64,000 bases of DNA from Hyphomicrobiales bacterium (GCA_900473175.1 UCKM01000005.1:294112-358111), one strand, 5' to 3'. Positions 19,245-28,029 are shown, counted from the first letter of the stretch. Notes: generated by a model from the letters alone, not told the origin. Program-made: numbers and translations.

Positions 19245-20033
19245 CTAAAAATGCATGACGACACCGAAGATCGGCCCCTGTTCGACTATGTTCATGACAA
19301 AGCCGTCATTGCTGTAGTCGACACCGAGCGCGCGATACCCCGCAACTCCCGAAAATCGATCGTTAAACTTGTAGCCGATTCCACCCGCGACATCCCAATC
19401 GACGTCGGCTTGGCCGGCACCTACAAGTCCCCAGCCTGTCAGATACCAATTATCCGTCAGCGAATACCTGGCGCGCACGCCTGCCAGTCCATCAACCCAT
19501 GTCGCACTATCGCTGCGATCAACACCGTCGAGAATTCCGCCATTGAAGGAGATTTCAGTCTTGGCGTACCAAAGCCGAGCCGCACCGACGAGATCGAGGT
19601 TGCCACGGTCACTTTCCAGCACCGAATAGCCGCCGCCGACCATGCCGGCAAAGGTTTCGGATGTGACCTCGACACTATCCGCAATTACGCCGCGCGGGGT
19701 GCCTGAACTGTCAGAGATCTTGCTGTACATCAAGTCCGTGAAAATGCTGTAGCGGCCGTACCGTGCCTCGCCGATAGCCATTGCGGCGAAATCGAGTTCG
19801 TCCCAGATGTCACCGAAGCTCATATCCGTATGAACGGTTGGAAGCCCGAAGACGCCCGAGTCGCCTGACATGCCCGCAGCCCAAAAATACGGACTGACGG
19901 CGAACGTCCAGCCATCCTTTTCAATGGTGTTCACCTCGGGTGCCATTGCCGAATAGACATCCGCAGCACGAACCGGAGTCGAAGCAAGCGCACTGGCCAA
20001 AATGACCGAAGCGAGCGCTATTGAATGTTTCAT
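19245..20033 (-). CDS. Outer-membrane beta-barrel protein
   Basis: Protein of 262 residues with a signal peptide (1-23, ending VRA) and alternating hydrophobic strands. It ends in a C-terminal phenylalanine (GVVMHF), the usual signature for barrel insertion. It resembles small eight-stranded outer-membrane proteins of rhizobia with the opening WTFAVSPYFWAAGMSGD. ATG 20033 follows GGGGGAT. It is the last gene of the leftward operon, 26 bp after DUF2950. Function beyond outer-membrane location is unknown. Confidence 0.82.
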   Translation of the reverse strand: MKHSIALASVILASALASTPVRAADVYSAMAPEVNTIEKDGWTFAVSPYFWAAGMSGDSGVFGLPTVHTDMSFGDIWDELDFAAMAIGEARYGRYSIFTDLMYSKISDSSGTPRGVIADSVEVTSETFAGMVGGGYSVLESDRGNLDLVGAARLWYAKTEISFNGGILDGVDRSDSATWVDGLAGVRARYSLTDNWYLTGWGLVGAGQADVDWDVAGGIGYKFNDRFSGVAGYRALGVDYSNDGFVMNIVEQGPIFGVVMHF

Positions 20034-20059
20034 GACCTGTATCCCCCAGGTTATTGGAA

Positions 20060-20989
20060 TCAGTCTTCAACCGGCTCCCACGTCTTGTCGGGATTGAATG
20101 ACCTAATTTCCTTTACCACCTTATCAGTAGCCGGGCCTAAATCTTTTTCATAGATCGTGCCATGATGGCTCACAACAAATGTCTTGACGCCGGTTTCGCC
20201 ATAAACCGCCGGCCAGGCGATAAGTGCGTATCCTGCTATCATGTTGCCGTTAATCACGAAGTCATATTTGCCGCCGGCAATATTGCTGCCTTGCGATTTG
20301 AGAATGCGATAGCGGTAGCCGAAATAGCCATGGTCTGAACCGGCCGCGCCTTCGATTTTCGCTGCGTCGCCAAAACTGCCTGCCGGACTTTCCTCGCCGC
20401 CCGCTGATGGCCAATAGAGGCCATCCTCCTGTCCTTTGTCACTCATCAATTTCTGCGCGAACTCGAGCACGCCATCGCCGTCGTGGTCCTGCTGCGCGTA
20501 AAGCGCCTGTGCCGTAAGGTAATTGCGGCTTGTCTTTATTGCCTCGAGTTCATTCTCGCCGATCCGCCGGGCCAGAACTTCTTCCAGGCCCGCAAGTGTA
20601 TCGAACTGCCAGCCGCCATCGTGCTTCACCAATGGAAATGGAAATGGCCAGTCCAGATTCCCGAGAACGACGGTCTTGGAATCATCGTCGCGATCCTCCA
20701 ACACGGCCCGCTCCTTGGAAGCCTTCTGCAGGTCTTCAACGCGCGCCTCGAAATCGTCCGATTTCTTGGCGGCTTCGGCATTGAGCCCGAGAATCTTCGC
20801 CAACGCGTCCACGTCCTTGGCATCGAGATCCTTCTTGAGCGCATCCAGCGCCTCGACCGGCTCCTTGAAGCTCTGAGGCTCGGCGCCGACGAAGCGCTGT
20901 AGCGATGGTTCCGCCGCGACTGACGGCATTGAGGCGGCCAGTGAGATGAAAGCGGAGGCGAAAAGTGTTTTCAAAATTGTACGGTACAT
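20060..20989 (-). CDS. DUF2950 family secreted protein
   Basis: Secreted protein of 309 residues with signal peptide 1-26 (SVAAEP). DUF2950 features are present: the QRFVGAEPQSFKEPVEALDA opening, the YLTAQALYAQQDHDGDGV acidic loop, which resembles a calcium site, and the GYFGYRYRILKSQG block. The function of DUF2950 is unknown. It follows DUF3300 by 45 bp; this pair recurs in proteobacteria and the partners probably act together in the envelope. ATG 20989 follows AAGGG. Confidence 0.88.
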   Translation of the reverse strand: MYRTILKTLFASAFISLAASMPSVAAEPSLQRFVGAEPQSFKEPVEALDALKKDLDAKDVDALAKILGLNAEAAKKSDDFEARVEDLQKASKERAVLEDRDDDSKTVVLGNLDWPFPFPLVKHDGGWQFDTLAGLEEVLARRIGENELEAIKTSRNYLTAQALYAQQDHDGDGVLEFAQKLMSDKGQEDGLYWPSAGGEESPAGSFGDAAKIEGAAGSDHGYFGYRYRILKSQGSNIAGGKYDFVINGNMIAGYALIAWPAVYGETGVKTFVVSHHGTIYEKDLGPATDKVVKEIRSFNPDKTWEPVED

Positions 20990-21034
20990 AGCGAAATCCC
21001 TTCAAAAGGAAAGCTCAACGGGCTCAGTGGCAGG

Positions 21035-22492
21035 TCAGCGGTGAAAGCGTCCACCGCCACCGCCATGGAAGCCGCCTCCGCCGCCCTGGAACCGGGCACC
21101 ACCGCCGCCACCCTGAAACCGGCCGCCACCGCCCTGGAAACCACCACCGCCCTGAAACCGCTGTCCACCTCCGCCATCGCCGAGGCTGAAATTACCGCGC
21201 TGCGATGAGAGGCGGGCGTCGCGCCCGGGACCATAATTTCCGAGCGCGCTCGGCTGGCCCGGACGATTGTCCGCGCGCCCGGCCGGCTTTTGAATAGGCT
21301 GTTTGGGACGCTGGATGTTGCGATTGCCGCCGCCCTGGGCTTGTACCTTTCCGGCGAGATTCCCGCCGCCGCCCTGGCCTTGAAGTTTTCCCGCCAGGTT
21401 GCCGCCCTGGCCTTGCAACTGGCCGGCAAGATTTCCGCCCTGCCCCTGGAATTTGCCTGCGAGATTTCCGTCACCTTGCTTCAACTGGTTCTGTACATCG
21501 CGACGAACGTCGCTGCTCTGGAGCCTCGAACCGGCACCCGCCAGACCACCCGCGCCAAGATTGCCAAGCTGATTGTTGTTCCTCAAATCGAGCCGGTTTC
21601 CGTTGTTCTGGCGGATATTGTTGGTAATCGAATCGCGATCGAAATTGAACTTGCTGCTGTCGAAATTGAGATTGTTGATGTTGTTCTTGTCGAAGTGGAA
21701 ATCGTTACGGTTGAAATTGTTGACGTTGATATCGACGTCATTACCTCCCCAAGAATGCCAGTTGTCCCAATCGACGGCGGCGCCGAAGGCGACGCCGGTG
21801 ACGAAGCCGGCCCAATAGGGCGCGTAAGGATAGTAGTAGGAAGGATAAGGATCACCGTAAACGATCGGCGCAGTTGCCACATAGGTCGGACTTGTCAGAA
21901 TGACGGGATCATAGACCGGAACATAGGTCACTTCCTTCTTGGCCGGACGGATCACCACATTGTCGTTCTGCTTCTCGACCACGACCTTGTCATTGGATTT
22001 GATCGTGCCGTTGGCCACCGCCTTGTCACGCAAATCCTGGATAGCCATGAGCACATCCTTTTGCTGATTGACGACGGCCGCCTCGAGCTGCTGGGTCCAG
22101 TCGAGGTCATCGCTCATCATCTTTACGACCGTCGGATAGTTGAGGAGCGATATCACGCTGCCATCCCAGGATGAATCGGGCTTTGCATCCGGCTTCGATT
22201 TGTTCTGTTCAAGGAAACGCGACGCCTGGACAATTTGCAGCGGGTTGAGGCTCGCGGACATCACAAGTGCAACAAGATCGTCGGGATACAGGGCGATGCG
22301 CGCCACGAGTGTCTGCAGTTCCTCTGTCGTCAGCAATGCCGGCGCTTGGGCTGCGGGCGGCGCTGCCGCTGGCGCGGTTGATGCTGCCGGAGCGGCTGCA
22401 GTTTGTGCCCATGCGTGTTGTATTCCCGGTCCAGAAAGCAGCATCAGCGCGACTGATGAAACGAGCGCGATCGTCTTTCGGTGCAATGACAT
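21035..22492 (-). CDS. DUF3300 family secreted protein with glycine-rich tail
   Basis: Protein of 485 residues with a signal peptide (about 1-29, ending AWAQ). DUF3300 spans about residues 60-270: LVALVMSASLNPLQIVQASR and VTYVPVYDPVILTSPTY are typical. A short hydrophobic YPYAPYWAGFVTGVAFGAA stretch follows, then an Asn/Asp-rich region, then repeats of the type NLAGKLQGQGG, and finally a GGGG(R/Q)FQGGGG tail. The tail suggests cell-surface or matrix interaction. ATG 22492 follows GGAGAGG. Function unknown; it is paired with DUF2950. Confidence 0.9.
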   Translation of the reverse strand: MSLHRKTIALVSSVALMLLSGPGIQHAWAQTAAAPAASTAPAAAPPAAQAPALLTTEELQTLVARIALYPDDLVALVMSASLNPLQIVQASRFLEQNKSKPDAKPDSSWDGSVISLLNYPTVVKMMSDDLDWTQQLEAAVVNQQKDVLMAIQDLRDKAVANGTIKSNDKVVVEKQNDNVVIRPAKKEVTYVPVYDPVILTSPTYVATAPIVYGDPYPSYYYPYAPYWAGFVTGVAFGAAVDWDNWHSWGGNDVDINVNNFNRNDFHFDKNNINNLNFDSSKFNFDRDSITNNIRQNNGNRLDLRNNNQLGNLGAGGLAGAGSRLQSSDVRRDVQNQLKQGDGNLAGKFQGQGGNLAGQLQGQGGNLAGKLQGQGGGGNLAGKVQAQGGGNRNIQRPKQPIQKPAGRADNRPGQPSALGNYGPGRDARLSSQRGNFSLGDGGGGQRFQGGGGFQGGGGRFQGGGGGARFQGGGGGFHGGGGGRFHR

Positions 22493-22549
22493 TCAGGCCT
22501 CTCCTTACTGAGATCCGCACGGGCGGACGGCAATTTCAAACAATATTGC

Positions 22550-22563
22550 TATGATTTACGTAA
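22550..22563. repeat. 14-bp palindrome GATTTACGTAAATC
   Basis: Perfect palindrome in the 77-bp gap between the lipoprotein gene and DUF3300. It shares TACGTA with the regulon motif but not its core. It could be an operator or a short mRNA stem. Confidence 0.35.
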
Positions 22564-22569
22564 ATCTCT

Positions 22570-22905
22570 TCACACCTTTTCCAATGACAGCACCTGACCG
22601 GTGGAGTCGATCAAGCAAGTCGAGCGCTGGCCTTTGGCGTCAAGGATGATCTGGTACTTGCCGCCTTCAAGCGGGCTCGAACTGACCGGCAATACCGACG
22701 CATGATCGGCCCCGAACTTGGTTGTCGCGGCGCTTGCGCACGCAAGCTGCAGGTCAGCCGGGGCCGTCTGCTGCGTGTTTCTTGCCATGTTTTCGGGGGC
22801 GGGGCTGCTTGAAACGCACCCGGCCAACGCCAAGGCGCCCGCCGCGAACAGGCCTGAGGATAGCCACCTCGATTGTCCTCCAACTGAATCCATCTTGCCA
22901 CGCAT
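22570..22905 (-). CDS. Small lipoprotein
   Basis: Protein of 111 residues with a lipobox LALAGC (Cys30) after a hydrophobic segment, so it is predicted to be lipid-anchored. The mature part has CASAATTKFGADHASVLPVS and a short beta-rich domain ending TCLIDSTGQVLSLEKV, resembling small YXWGXW- or PepSY-like domains, but no family is certain. ATG 22905 follows AAGGGGGAAA and is chosen over an upstream non-ATG start. It starts 23 bp after the L,D-transpeptidase stop, so it is co-transcribed with it. Confidence 0.75.
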   Translation of the reverse strand: MRGKMDSVGGQSRWLSSGLFAAGALALAGCVSSSPAPENMARNTQQTAPADLQLACASAATTKFGADHASVLPVSSSPLEGGKYQIILDAKGQRSTCLIDSTGQVLSLEKV

Positions 22906-22928
22906 AGTTTCCCCCTTGCGCTTGCTGC

Positions 22929-23612
22929 TCAAACACCCTTGTAAAGCGATGCGCCCTGCATGAGCACAATCACCTTGGCGCCGACCTGTATCTGCGAGGC
23001 CAGGTCGACAATGTCGTCATTGTTCATGCGGATGCAGCCAGATGAGACGTTGAGGCCGATCGACCACGGTTCGGGCGTGCCATGGATGCGATAGATCGTG
23101 TCCTGATCGCCTTCGTAAAGATAAAGTGCCCGAGCGCCGAGCGGATTGTCAGGACCGCCGGGCATGCCACCGGCAAATTTGACGGCATTCGGATCGCGCG
23201 CCACCATTTCGGCTGGCGGAGTCCAGGTCGGCCACTCGGCGATCCGTCCAACACGGACGATCCCGGCCCACCCAAAGCCGTCACGCCCGACGCCAATGCC
23301 ATACCGTATTGCCTGGCCATCACCTTTCACGAGGTAAAGAAAATGCTGGTTGCCGTCGATAATGATTGTTCCGGGCTTCTCCGCCGTGCGGAACGTCACA
23401 ACCTGGCGGCGGAAAGCCTCCGGCACCTGACCATTGGCCGCATAGTATTTGCGAGCCTTGCGGCTGTCATAAGGGATCCAGGTCCGTGTCTTCACATCGT
23501 AGATCTGGGTTTTCGGCACTTGGGCGAAACCGATGCCGATCACCGATGCAAATAGTACGCCGGCTATCCCCAGCCCGGCCACCAGTCTGGTCCTGCAAGG
23601 AAAACGCTTCAT
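22929..23612 (-). CDS. L,D-transpeptidase (YkuD domain)
   Basis: Periplasmic enzyme of 227 residues that forms 3-3 cross-links in peptidoglycan or attaches outer-membrane proteins to it. The signal or anchor segment is about 10-30. The YkuD domain covers about 75-222 and carries the catalytic pattern HGTPEPWSIG (His177) and SSGCIRM (Ser191, Cys193, Arg195). ATG 23612 overlaps the upstream gene's stop in an ATGA, so translation is coupled. In alphaproteobacteria some YkuD enzymes link barrels to peptidoglycan, and a barrel gene is in the same operon. Confidence 0.93.
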   Translation of the reverse strand: MKRFPCRTRLVAGLGIAGVLFASVIGIGFAQVPKTQIYDVKTRTWIPYDSRKARKYYAANGQVPEAFRRQVVTFRTAEKPGTIIIDGNQHFLYLVKGDGQAIRYGIGVGRDGFGWAGIVRVGRIAEWPTWTPPAEMVARDPNAVKFAGGMPGGPDNPLGARALYLYEGDQDTIYRIHGTPEPWSIGLNVSSGCIRMNNDDIVDLASQIQVGAKVIVLMQGASLYKGV

Positions 23613-24631
23613 TGCTCTCTCCCCTTCAACCACTTCTCGACACGATCGCCGTTCTTGTCCACCCATGCTTCTGCGTAGTCGGCAGGCGAAATGCGGTCGA
23701 CTTCGACCGCGTAGCTCATGTCAGTGATCTCCTCAGGCGTGAAATCGATGCTCTCAAGGAATTTGGTGACCTCGGGCTTGCGGGTAGCCAGCGACTTTGC
23801 ATAGGCTATGTGAAAATGAGCTTTGTCCCAAGCGACAGGCGCACTCGACTTGGCCAGCCAGTCAGGATCATCCGCAGGAAGCACCACGTGCCATTTGGCG
23901 GCATCGTATGCGGGTTCGTCCAACTTGACGATGTCATGCAACTTGAAGACGACGTGCGGACTGTAGCAGGCAAAGACAACAGGCTTGTCGGCGGCCTCGG
24001 CGGCATCTACCGACGCCATGCCCATATCCTCCGGCATTTGCAGAAGCTGCAGATCCTTGTCGTAGCCGTAGCTCTTCGCCCGAATTTGCTCGATCACCGT
24101 GGAAGACCATGTTTCGGCGCCTATCCACATTTCGCCCTTACCGTCGCCGTCCGTATCGAGCGCCGCGGTCTTCTTTTTATCGAGAAGATCTTTGATTGAG
24201 TGAATTCCGGTCTTGTCCACCGTCTGCTTCGTCGTGCAAATGCCCTGCCACGCGGACACGCCAATATCTGCCAGCTGGACCTTGTCGGCATATTTGGTGA
24301 CGAGGGAATCGAGGTTCGGCAACCAGACCTCTGGATGCACGTCGACCTCTCCGGACGCAAGGCCGGCAAAGGCAGTCATGGTGCCCATCTCGCGAACCTC
24401 GACATCGAGGCTCATGTCCTTCTTCAACGCAGTCTTGATGATATTTGCCGTCACTTGCCCCGACGGCCAGTTCGGCATCGCCACGACAAGATCGGCGGCA
24501 AGTGCTGTCGCTGACGAACTGAAAGAAGCAACGAACAAAGCGGCGGCGGCCAATCGAAAGCGCCCCCCCGGTCTCGCAAAACCATGCTCGGCACCCTGAG
24601 GACAACTGTCCCAGAACGATCGTTGCTTCAT
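23609..24631 (-). CDS. Glycine betaine/choline-type ABC substrate-binding protein (ProX/OpuAC)
   Basis: Periplasmic binding protein of 340 residues of the OpuAC family. The signal peptide is long, with its hydrophobic core at about 29-45 and cleavage near ALAAD. Family blocks are LVVAMPNWPSGQ, ASGEVDVHPEVWLPN, WQGICTTKQTV and WIGAETWSSTVIEQ, with aromatic residues typical of the quaternary-ammonium box. No permease or ATPase gene is adjacent; instead it is coupled to an L,D-transpeptidase. ATG 24631 follows GGGAGCG. Regulon site B lies 60-75 bp upstream, at the head of this six-gene operon. The ligand is inferred. Confidence 0.88.
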   Translation of the reverse strand: MKQRSFWDSCPQGAEHGFARPGGRFRLAAAALFVASFSSSATALAADLVVAMPNWPSGQVTANIIKTALKKDMSLDVEVREMGTMTAFAGLASGEVDVHPEVWLPNLDSLVTKYADKVQLADIGVSAWQGICTTKQTVDKTGIHSIKDLLDKKKTAALDTDGDGKGEMWIGAETWSSTVIEQIRAKSYGYDKDLQLLQMPEDMGMASVDAAEAADKPVVFACYSPHVVFKLHDIVKLDEPAYDAAKWHVVLPADDPDWLAKSSAPVAWDKAHFHIAYAKSLATRKPEVTKFLESIDFTPEEITDMSYAVEVDRISPADYAEAWVDKNGDRVEKWLKGREQ

Positions 24632-24690
24632 CTGCAGCGCTCCCGATTCATCTACTGCATGCATTTGCTGATATCAGCCCCGTTACCGGA

Positions 24691-24706
24691 AGTACGTAAC
24701 AGTTAA
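24691..24706 (-). promoter_or_regulatory. Regulon motif, site B (envelope operon / response regulator)
   Basis: AGTACGTAACAGTTAA, matching AGTACGTWACRGTWAM at all 16 positions. It lies between the leftward binding-protein operon (ATG 24631) and the rightward response-regulator gene (ATG 24811). Orientation matches the leftward operon, but autoregulation of the regulator is also possible. Confidence 0.7.
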
Positions 24707-24810
24707 TTTTTGCTGCAATTGCCTTTCCAGTGTAGGACTGATTTGTTCTGATCTGCCGATGCCAAGCATGCGCGAGGGCATGCCGGAGCAATTGATAGAC
24801 GGGGACTACC

Positions 24811-25443
24811 ATGACACGAATTCTGATTGCGGACGACCACGAGATCGTCAGGCAGGGCGTCAGGGCGATCCTTTCGCAGCGGGAACGTTGGGAAATCGTC
24901 GCTGAGGCAGCCGACGGCCGCGATGCCGTCGAACAGGCGCGACTGGCGGAGCCCGAAATCGCCATCCTTGATTATGCCTTGCCTTTCATCAACGGGGTCG
25001 AGGTAGCCCGCCAAATTCGGCTGCATAGCCCCAAAACCGAAGTTCTCATGTTTACTCAACACGACAACGAGGCACTGTTGCGCAACATTCTCGAAGCTGG
25101 CGTGCGCGGCTATCTGCTCAAGTCGGATGCGACGCTTTATCTGACCCAGGCCGTGGAGGCCCTCGAACATCACCAGCCGTTTTTCACGAAGACCGTATCG
25201 GACATGCTGGTCTCTTCATATCTTGCAAAATCAGACGCTTCACCGAGCATCCTTACCTCGCGCGAAACCGCCGTTGTAAAGCTGGTCGCCGAAGGCCACA
25301 GCAACAAGGAAACCGCGGCGATCCTTGGATTGAGCGAGAAAACGGTCGAGAGCCATCGTTCGGCGTCCATGCGCAAGCTCGATGCCAAGTCAACGGCCGC
25401 CCTTGTGCGCTATGCAATCCGCAACCGCCTCATCGAAGCGTGA
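24811..25443 (+). CDS. NarL/FixJ-family response regulator
   Basis: DNA-binding response regulator of 210 residues. The receiver domain covers 1-120 with acidic Asp8-Asp9, phospho-acceptor Asp54 (AILDYALP) and the conserved Lys in LLKSD. The LuxR-type helix-turn-helix at about 145-205 reads LTSRETAVVKLVAEGHSNKE then LGLSEKTVESHR. No kinase is adjacent; a NarX-class HisKA_3 kinase lies at 43213-44925, at the far end of the cluster, and is the natural partner. NarL-family proteins bind inverted TAC...GTA half-sites, which fits the TTACNGTAA core of the repeated motif. That assignment is inferred. Confidence 0.95.
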   Translation: MTRILIADDHEIVRQGVRAILSQRERWEIVAEAADGRDAVEQARLAEPEIAILDYALPFINGVEVARQIRLHSPKTEVLMFTQHDNEALLRNILEAGVRGYLLKSDATLYLTQAVEALEHHQPFFTKTVSDMLVSSYLAKSDASPSILTSRETAVVKLVAEGHSNKETAAILGLSEKTVESHRSASMRKLDAKSTAALVRYAIRNRLIEA

Positions 25444-25579
25444 AACGGGATCGTCGAATGGCCTTTATCAACCTGTCATTTTTCTACCATAATAGGTCAA
25501 GGCACGGCGCGGCCGGCAAATTTTTTATAAGTCGTCAATTGTGTTCACTGGAGCAATCCGCCTGTTTGAAAGCGTAAAA

Positions 25580-26848
25580 ATGGTACGTCATAAATTGATA
25601 GCAAGTTTGCCGACCGGACTTTCAGGTTCCTGCTGTACGACACTCCTCCTATGTGGACTGGTTTTGGGCGGATGCGCCGGGCATGCCAAGGGGGTGATGG
25701 CTCCTGTGCTCACCACGGGCGCAACCGGCGGCTCGACGGTGGATATGCTCGTGGTAACGAGCCGCGTACCCTCGGACGATCCAGCCACATTGTTTTCCGG
25801 TGAACGCAGTCCAAAGCCGTATCTGACCGACATCAGCGTCTCGATCCCCTCGGACAAGAACCGCAAGGCAGGTACCGTGCAATGGCCGAAGAAATTGCCG
25901 CCGAATCCAAAGACTGACTTTGCCGTCACGCATGTGAACCAATTGCACTCGGTCGAGGAAGGTCGCAGCTGGTTCCGCCAGCATGTTGTCGGCGGCCATG
26001 CACTGGTGTTCGTGCATGGTTTCAACAATCGCTACGAGGACTCCGTCTTCCGCTTTGCCCAGATCGTGCACGATTCCAGCGCCCAGGTAACACCGATCCT
26101 TTTCACCTGGCCGTCGCGAGCGAGTGTCTTTGACTATAACTACGATAAGGAGAGCACCAACTATTCCCGCGTCGCCTTCGAACAGACTTTAAGAACGCTG
26201 GCCAAGGATCCGCAGGTCAAGGATATTACGGTCATGGCCCATTCCATGGGTACATGGCTCGCCATGGAGTCGTTGCGCCAGATGGCGATACGCGATGGAA
26301 GGGTAGCGCCCAAGATCGACAACGTAATCCTGGCTTCGCCCGACATCGATGTTGATGTTTTCGCCCGCCAGTTTGTCGAGATGGGCGAGCACCGCCCCAA
26401 GTTCACGATCTTCGTGTCGCAGGACGATCGCGCCCTCGCCGCGTCCCGTTTCATATCCGGAGACGTGCAGCGCCTTGGTGCGATCAATCCTGCAGAAGAG
26501 CCGTATCGCAGCAAGTTGGAGAAGGCCGGAATCACCGTCATCGACCTGACCAAGGTGAAGGCAGGGGACAGTCTCAATCACGGCAAATTTGCCGAAAGCC
26601 CGGAAGTCGTGCAGCTCATCGGCCAGCGATTGGTGACGGGCCAGACGCTGACTGATTCCAACGTATCCCTCGGTCAAGGGATCACGGCCGTCGTCGCCGG
26701 TACGGTAAGCACCGTTGGCAAGGTGGCGGCGACCACCGTGGCGGCTCCCTTGACAGTTTTGGAACAATCGAAGCCCATGCCAAAGAAATCCGACGAACTC
26801 GGTGCAACATTGAACAGCAAAGCTCCTTCAGCGGAACTGAGTTATTGA
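25580..26848 (+). CDS. Alpha/beta-hydrolase lipoprotein (DUF900 family)
   Basis: Envelope protein of 422 residues with a lipobox LVLGGC near residue 34. The DUF900 alpha/beta-hydrolase core spans about residues 60-320: LVFVHGFNNRYEDSVFRFAQ (oxyanion region), FTWPSRASVFDYNYDKES, and the nucleophile elbow VMAHSMGTW with Ser in HSMG. The C-terminal ~100 residues are low in complexity and may be disordered. ATG 25580 has a weak site; GTG 25541 is the alternative. The next membrane-protein gene starts 8 bp after its stop, so the pair is an operon. Substrate unknown; a lipid or ester is likely. Confidence 0.85.
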   Translation: MVRHKLIASLPTGLSGSCCTTLLLCGLVLGGCAGHAKGVMAPVLTTGATGGSTVDMLVVTSRVPSDDPATLFSGERSPKPYLTDISVSIPSDKNRKAGTVQWPKKLPPNPKTDFAVTHVNQLHSVEEGRSWFRQHVVGGHALVFVHGFNNRYEDSVFRFAQIVHDSSAQVTPILFTWPSRASVFDYNYDKESTNYSRVAFEQTLRTLAKDPQVKDITVMAHSMGTWLAMESLRQMAIRDGRVAPKIDNVILASPDIDVDVFARQFVEMGEHRPKFTIFVSQDDRALAASRFISGDVQRLGAINPAEEPYRSKLEKAGITVIDLTKVKAGDSLNHGKFAESPEVVQLIGQRLVTGQTLTDSNVSLGQGITAVVAGTVSTVGKVAATTVAAPLTVLEQSKPMPKKSDELGATLNSKAPSAELSY

Positions 26849-26856
26849 GCGGTGCC

Positions 26857-28029
26857 ATGACTGATAGTGCAAAGGACCCGCAGCCATTCCTCATCGCCCG
26901 CGGCGGGCCGTTCTATGATATGCAGCTGAAGGCGAAGCTGGTCCGTCGCAAGGACCTTAATCCCCTTGTTCGCGCCGCGGTTTTCGTGGCCCTTACCTGG
27001 GGCGTTCCGTTGATCCTATGCCTTATGGCAGGCACTGCCTTCGGGCCGCTTGAGGCTCGCCCGTTCCTGCTCGATCCCGGTGCATGGGCGCGGTTCTTTG
27101 TTGCGGTTGCGCTGCTCGTTATGGCCGAGACTGAGATCGAAGAACACCTTCGCGATGGCGTGAGGCAATTCTTCGCCGGACCACTGCTTACCGAAAACGC
27201 GCTCGTCGCGGCGAAAGCGGCTGTGGCGCAGGCCCTGCGACGCCGCAACTCCTCGCTCGCCGACGTGATCAGCCTGTTGCTGGGCATCGCATCATCAGTG
27301 TTTATGGTATTCAACATGCGCGATCAGATTGCGTCGTCATGGGCGGCGGGTGACGGCACGGCAATCAGCGCCGCTGGCTGGTGGTCGATCATTTTCAGCA
27401 ACACCCTTTTCTGGTTTCTCGTCGCCCGAGCCTTTTGGCGGCATATCATCTGGGCGCTGTTGCTCTCCGACTTTTCCAAGTTGGATACCCGATTGGTGGC
27501 AACCCATCCCGACGGTCACGCCGGTCTCGGATTCGTCGGCAGATACCCGAACGCCTATGTCCTATTCACGGTTGCGGTAAGCTGCGTCATCTCTGCCGCC
27601 GTCACGCATCAGGTCCTGCACGGCACGTTCACCATATCGGCCTTGAGCACGGTTATGGGCGTATGGCTGGTATTCATCACCCTCTATTTCGGCCTACCGC
27701 TTGTCGGTTTCACCAAGCTCCTGTCTGATTTCAAGAAGCGCTCCTTGCTTGCCGCAAGCAACCGGGGCACCGAATTTCAAAGACAAGTCGAGCGAAAGAC
27801 GCTCGGCCGAAATGTCGAAGTCGATGAAGTCAACAAAGCTGACGACACCGAACTGGCAGATCCCGGTAAATTCTACGACGCGGCAAAGAAACTATCGCCA
27901 ATGCTGGTAACGCGCTCAACGCTCGTCCCGGTATCGGCGGCGGCGTTGTTACCGTTCGTCCTCGTCGGCATCACGCAGCTGCCAATCAAGGAAATGCTCC
28001 CGGTTCTGAAACGGCTGCTTCTGCTCTAA
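26857..28029 (+). CDS. Polytopic membrane protein, unknown function
   Basis: Integral membrane protein of 390 residues with about six to seven hydrophobic segments (near 40-62, 78-98, 135-155, 170-195, 238-285, 355-375). The cytosolic parts are basic; a charged stretch RQVERKTLGRNVEVDEVNKA lies near 310-330. No family is recognised. It is read directly after the DUF900 lipoprotein, with GAGCGG before ATG 26857, so the two may form a functional pair. It converges with the transglycosylase gene. I see no transporter signature. Confidence 0.75.
   Translation: MTDSAKDPQPFLIARGGPFYDMQLKAKLVRRKDLNPLVRAAVFVALTWGVPLILCLMAGTAFGPLEARPFLLDPGAWARFFVAVALLVMAETEIEEHLRDGVRQFFAGPLLTENALVAAKAAVAQALRRRNSSLADVISLLLGIASSVFMVFNMRDQIASSWAAGDGTAISAAGWWSIIFSNTLFWFLVARAFWRHIIWALLLSDFSKLDTRLVATHPDGHAGLGFVGRYPNAYVLFTVAVSCVISAAVTHQVLHGTFTISALSTVMGVWLVFITLYFGLPLVGFTKLLSDFKKRSLLAASNRGTEFQRQVERKTLGRNVEVDEVNKADDTELADPGKFYDAAKKLSPMLVTRSTLVPVSAAALLPFVLVGITQLPIKEMLPVLKRLLLL

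Noticed and set aside
21290-22174. Long plus-strand frame across the DUF3300 gene
   Set aside because: Composition (Val/Ile/Glu repeats) mirrors the Asn/Asp-rich repeats of DUF3300; no ribosome site.
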